From assembly GCF_000526215.1 (NCBI RefSeq), contig NZ_JAFQ01000004.1, positions 6,138,001 through 6,202,000 on the forward strand: a DNA stretch of 64,000 nucleotides, read 5' to 3'. This document shows, one piece after another, positions 62,306-64,000 of this stretch. The notes beneath the pieces were generated by a model that saw only the letters and a list, made by a program, of their open reading frames with translations, was not told where the DNA came from and did no database searches. The stretch is from Nocardia sp. BMG51109 (GTDB lineage: Bacteria; Actinomycetota; Actinomycetes; Mycobacteriales; Mycobacteriaceae). Numbering within the stretch: the stretch's first letter is position 1; every line of letters begins with the position of its first letter. The translations under genes and the position numbers were made by a program.

Positions 62306-63982
62306 TCACGGGGTGGTGAGGGCCTGGTTGATGGCGGTGCCGAAGGTGAGGTCGTTGGAGGTGGCCAGGCGGGTGTAGCTGCCGCCGGTCTGCTGGGCCA
62401 GGGTCTGCAGGGTCGGGGTGCCCTGGCCGCCGACGACGATCACATCGATGCGGACCGGATGGGCGGGGTCGGTGGCGGCGGTGATGTCGGAGATCAGCTT
62501 GTCGCCGGAGATGGACGAATCGTCGTTCGGCCCGCCCGTGATCAGCAGCAGCTTGTTGCTCCGGTCCTGGGCGTGGCCGGTGACCGCGCTGCGGTAGGCC
62601 GCCTCCAGCGCCGGGTACGTGCGGTCGGTGCTGCTGGACGTGGCGGTGACATTGCCCAGCGACTCGAGCAGCTCGGTGCGGTGCTGCTGATCCAGCGGCG
62701 CGGTCTCGGAGAGGACCTGGTACGGGTTGCCGCCGCCCTGGCCGCCGGCGTAGGTCCACACGCCGAGCCCGAAGTTCGGGGGCATGGTGTCCATCGTCGA
62801 CTGCAGCGCGCCGAGGGCGTTGTTCAGGCGGCTGAGCGAACCGTCGGTGGCGCCCATGGCGGCCGACGTGTCCAGGAGGACCGTCGACTGCACGCCCAGT
62901 ACGGGATTGGCCAGCACCGATTTCACCTGGTCCAGCGCCGACCTGGGCGGGACGGGGGCGGGGGTGGGCAGCGCGCCCTCGAAGCCGTTGTCGGTGAACA
63001 GCTTCTGCTGTTCGGGTGCGCGCAGGTACTCGGCGAAGATTCCGGCGATCAGGTTCTGCGTCCGGTCGACCCAGGAACCGGTCAGCACGGCGGCGGGATA
63101 GTCGGCCACCGGTAGCTTCGCGCCGTCCGGCCGGAACGCGGTCGCACCGCCCGACGCCTTCAGTTGCTGCTCGGTAACCGGCGTGGCGTGGATCGCGTCG
63201 GAGGCGCCGCCCGGTGCGCCGACGAGGCTCGCCGGCGCGCCCGAATTGTCGTCGGAGCGGGGTGCGCCGGCGGTCAGCCGGGAGATCGCCGAGACCACCT
63301 GACCGGAGTGGGCGCCCTCGTCGTCGAGCGGATCGGCGCCCGAGACGTTCGAGCCGACCGCCAGCAGGGCGGCGAGGGTGTTGTCGCCGGCGGGCACCGC
63401 CATGCGCAGCCCGCCCCAGCCGTCGAGCCCGATCTCGTCCAGCGAACCCTGCTGCAGCCTGGGCAGATCCGACCAGCCGATCTTGGCCTGCTCCAGCGAC
63501 TTGCGCAGCTGCTCCGGCACCGCGAGCACGATCGGACTGGAGGCGATGGACGCGGGAGCCCCCTCGACCAGTCCCGGCACCCGCATCTGCTCGACCGAAC
63601 GCGACGAGTCGGCGATCCACAGCGCCGGCTGCGGTCCCAGCCTCGGATCCCACTTGCCGGAGGCGAACGCGCCCATCACGGCCGCGGACGGCTGCACGGC
63701 GACGGCCACCGATACACAGTGGTCGCGCACGTTCGGCTCGGTGGCGTTGTAGCGCTCGGCGGCGGTCCGCACCGGTGTGGCGATCTCGGGGTCGACGGTC
63801 ACCGCCAGCGTCGTCTCACCCTCGACGCATTCGCCGGCCGCGCTGCGATCCGACGAGGCGGAGTGCCCGCTCAACCAGAACCAGCCGCCCACCGCGGCGA
63901 CCAGGAGCAGCCCCGCCACCACGGAGGCGACGAGGCCCTTACTGACGCCCCGCGAACTGCTGGCGCTGCGATGTGTACCCAC
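62306..63982 (-). CDS. Membrane-anchored substrate-binding-like and von Willebrand A domain protein
   Basis: One N-terminal helix (LVASVVAGLLLVAAVGGWFWL, given here only in part as LVASVVAGLLLVAAV) anchors a large outer part. Residues about 50-330 resemble an SBP_bac_11-type extracellular binding domain with four or more cysteine and Asp-rich segments. Residues about 350-555 are a VWA domain with the MIDAS motif DTSAAMG and later TGGPNDD. The length is 558 aa. Such fusions are common in actinobacteria and may bind ligands or other surface proteins; the role is unknown. The GTG start is near the window end, with its promoter likely beyond. Confidence 0.75.
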   Translation of the reverse strand: MGTHRSASSSRGVSKGLVASVVAGLLLVAAVGGWFWLSGHSASSDRSAAGECVEGETTLAVTVDPEIATPVRTAAERYNATEPNVRDHCVSVAVAVQPSAAVMGAFASGKWDPRLGPQPALWIADSSRSVEQMRVPGLVEGAPASIASSPIVLAVPEQLRKSLEQAKIGWSDLPRLQQGSLDEIGLDGWGGLRMAVPAGDNTLAALLAVGSNVSGADPLDDEGAHSGQVVSAISRLTAGAPRSDDNSGAPASLVGAPGGASDAIHATPVTEQQLKASGGATAFRPDGAKLPVADYPAAVLTGSWVDRTQNLIAGIFAEYLRAPEQQKLFTDNGFEGALPTPAPVPPRSALDQVKSVLANPVLGVQSTVLLDTSAAMGATDGSLSRLNNALGALQSTMDTMPPNFGLGVWTYAGGQGGGNPYQVLSETAPLDQQHRTELLESLGNVTATSSSTDRTYPALEAAYRSAVTGHAQDRSNKLLLITGGPNDDSSISGDKLISDITAATDPAHPVRIDVIVVGGQGTPTLQTLAQQTGGSYTRLATSNDLTFGTAINQALTTP

Positions 63983-64000
63983 GAGGCAACAGTCTATGGT

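Overview
The window is very GC-rich throughout and its genes are those of a mycolic-acid actinomycete, most probably Nocardia or a close relative. Evidence for this is an MspA-type porin, a ThrE-type exporter, a cutinase-like secreted esterase, a CYP125-type steroid hydroxylase behind a perfect KstR operator, IdeR-like iron boxes, and the block pgsA-like / gcvH / garA / merR / bifunctional nuclease / merR / gcvP. That block has the same order as the mycobacterial Rv1822-Rv1832 region. No rRNA, tRNA, CRISPR array or insertion sequence was recognised.

Layout. Bases 1-6260 hold a catabolic set: a Rieske oxygenase with its flavin/[2Fe-2S] reductase, an MHS-family transporter, and a TetR gene divergent from two short-chain dehydrogenases across a 24-bp operator. 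Bases 6350-17850 hold an LCAD-type acyl-CoA dehydrogenase, an AraC regulator, a PD-(D/E)XK-type Rpn-like gene with a truncated tandem copy, a zinc alcohol dehydrogenase, an expansin-like secreted protein next to a cutinase, a 5'-nucleotidase lipoprotein with an acyl-CoA-reductase-like two-domain enzyme, and a heme oxygenase.

Bases 18800-43100 form a large Wzx/Wzy-type cell-surface polysaccharide locus. A ten-gene leftward operon (31383 to 18837) carries glycosyltransferases, flippase, polymerase, a chain-length/tyrosine-kinase-like protein with a degenerate P-loop, a beta-helix lipoprotein, a double GNAT acyltransferase and a class III aminotransferase. Next come a PadR gene and a second-type peptide deformylase, then a pyruvyltransferase/GT2 pair. 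A second leftward operon (41119 to 35059) makes a modified, probably C-methylated NDP-deoxysugar and ends in an MspA porin gene. A rightward initiating sugar-phosphate transferase lies across a low-GC, hairpin-rich 510-bp intergenic region.

Bases 43100-54400 contain an iron-siderophore binding lipoprotein, the CYP125 gene, a run of 74-bp hairpin repeats that form ATGA-coupled micro-ORFs leading into a TetR gene (MIRU-like), a ThrE-family exporter, an acyl-CoA oxidase-like enzyme, a PAP2 phosphatase, a NERD-domain membrane protein and a ChoD-like GMC oxidoreductase. Bases 54500-61720 are the conserved glycine-cleavage/GarA block, with a tandem glycine riboswitch in front of gcvP. The window closes with a substrate-binding/VWA membrane protein.

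A recurring feature is short tandem repetition: exactly three in-frame copies of a 24- or 27-bp unit near the 5' end of three unrelated genes, plus several intergenic arrays. The most unusual element is the ATGA-linked 74-bp array at 45574-45873.
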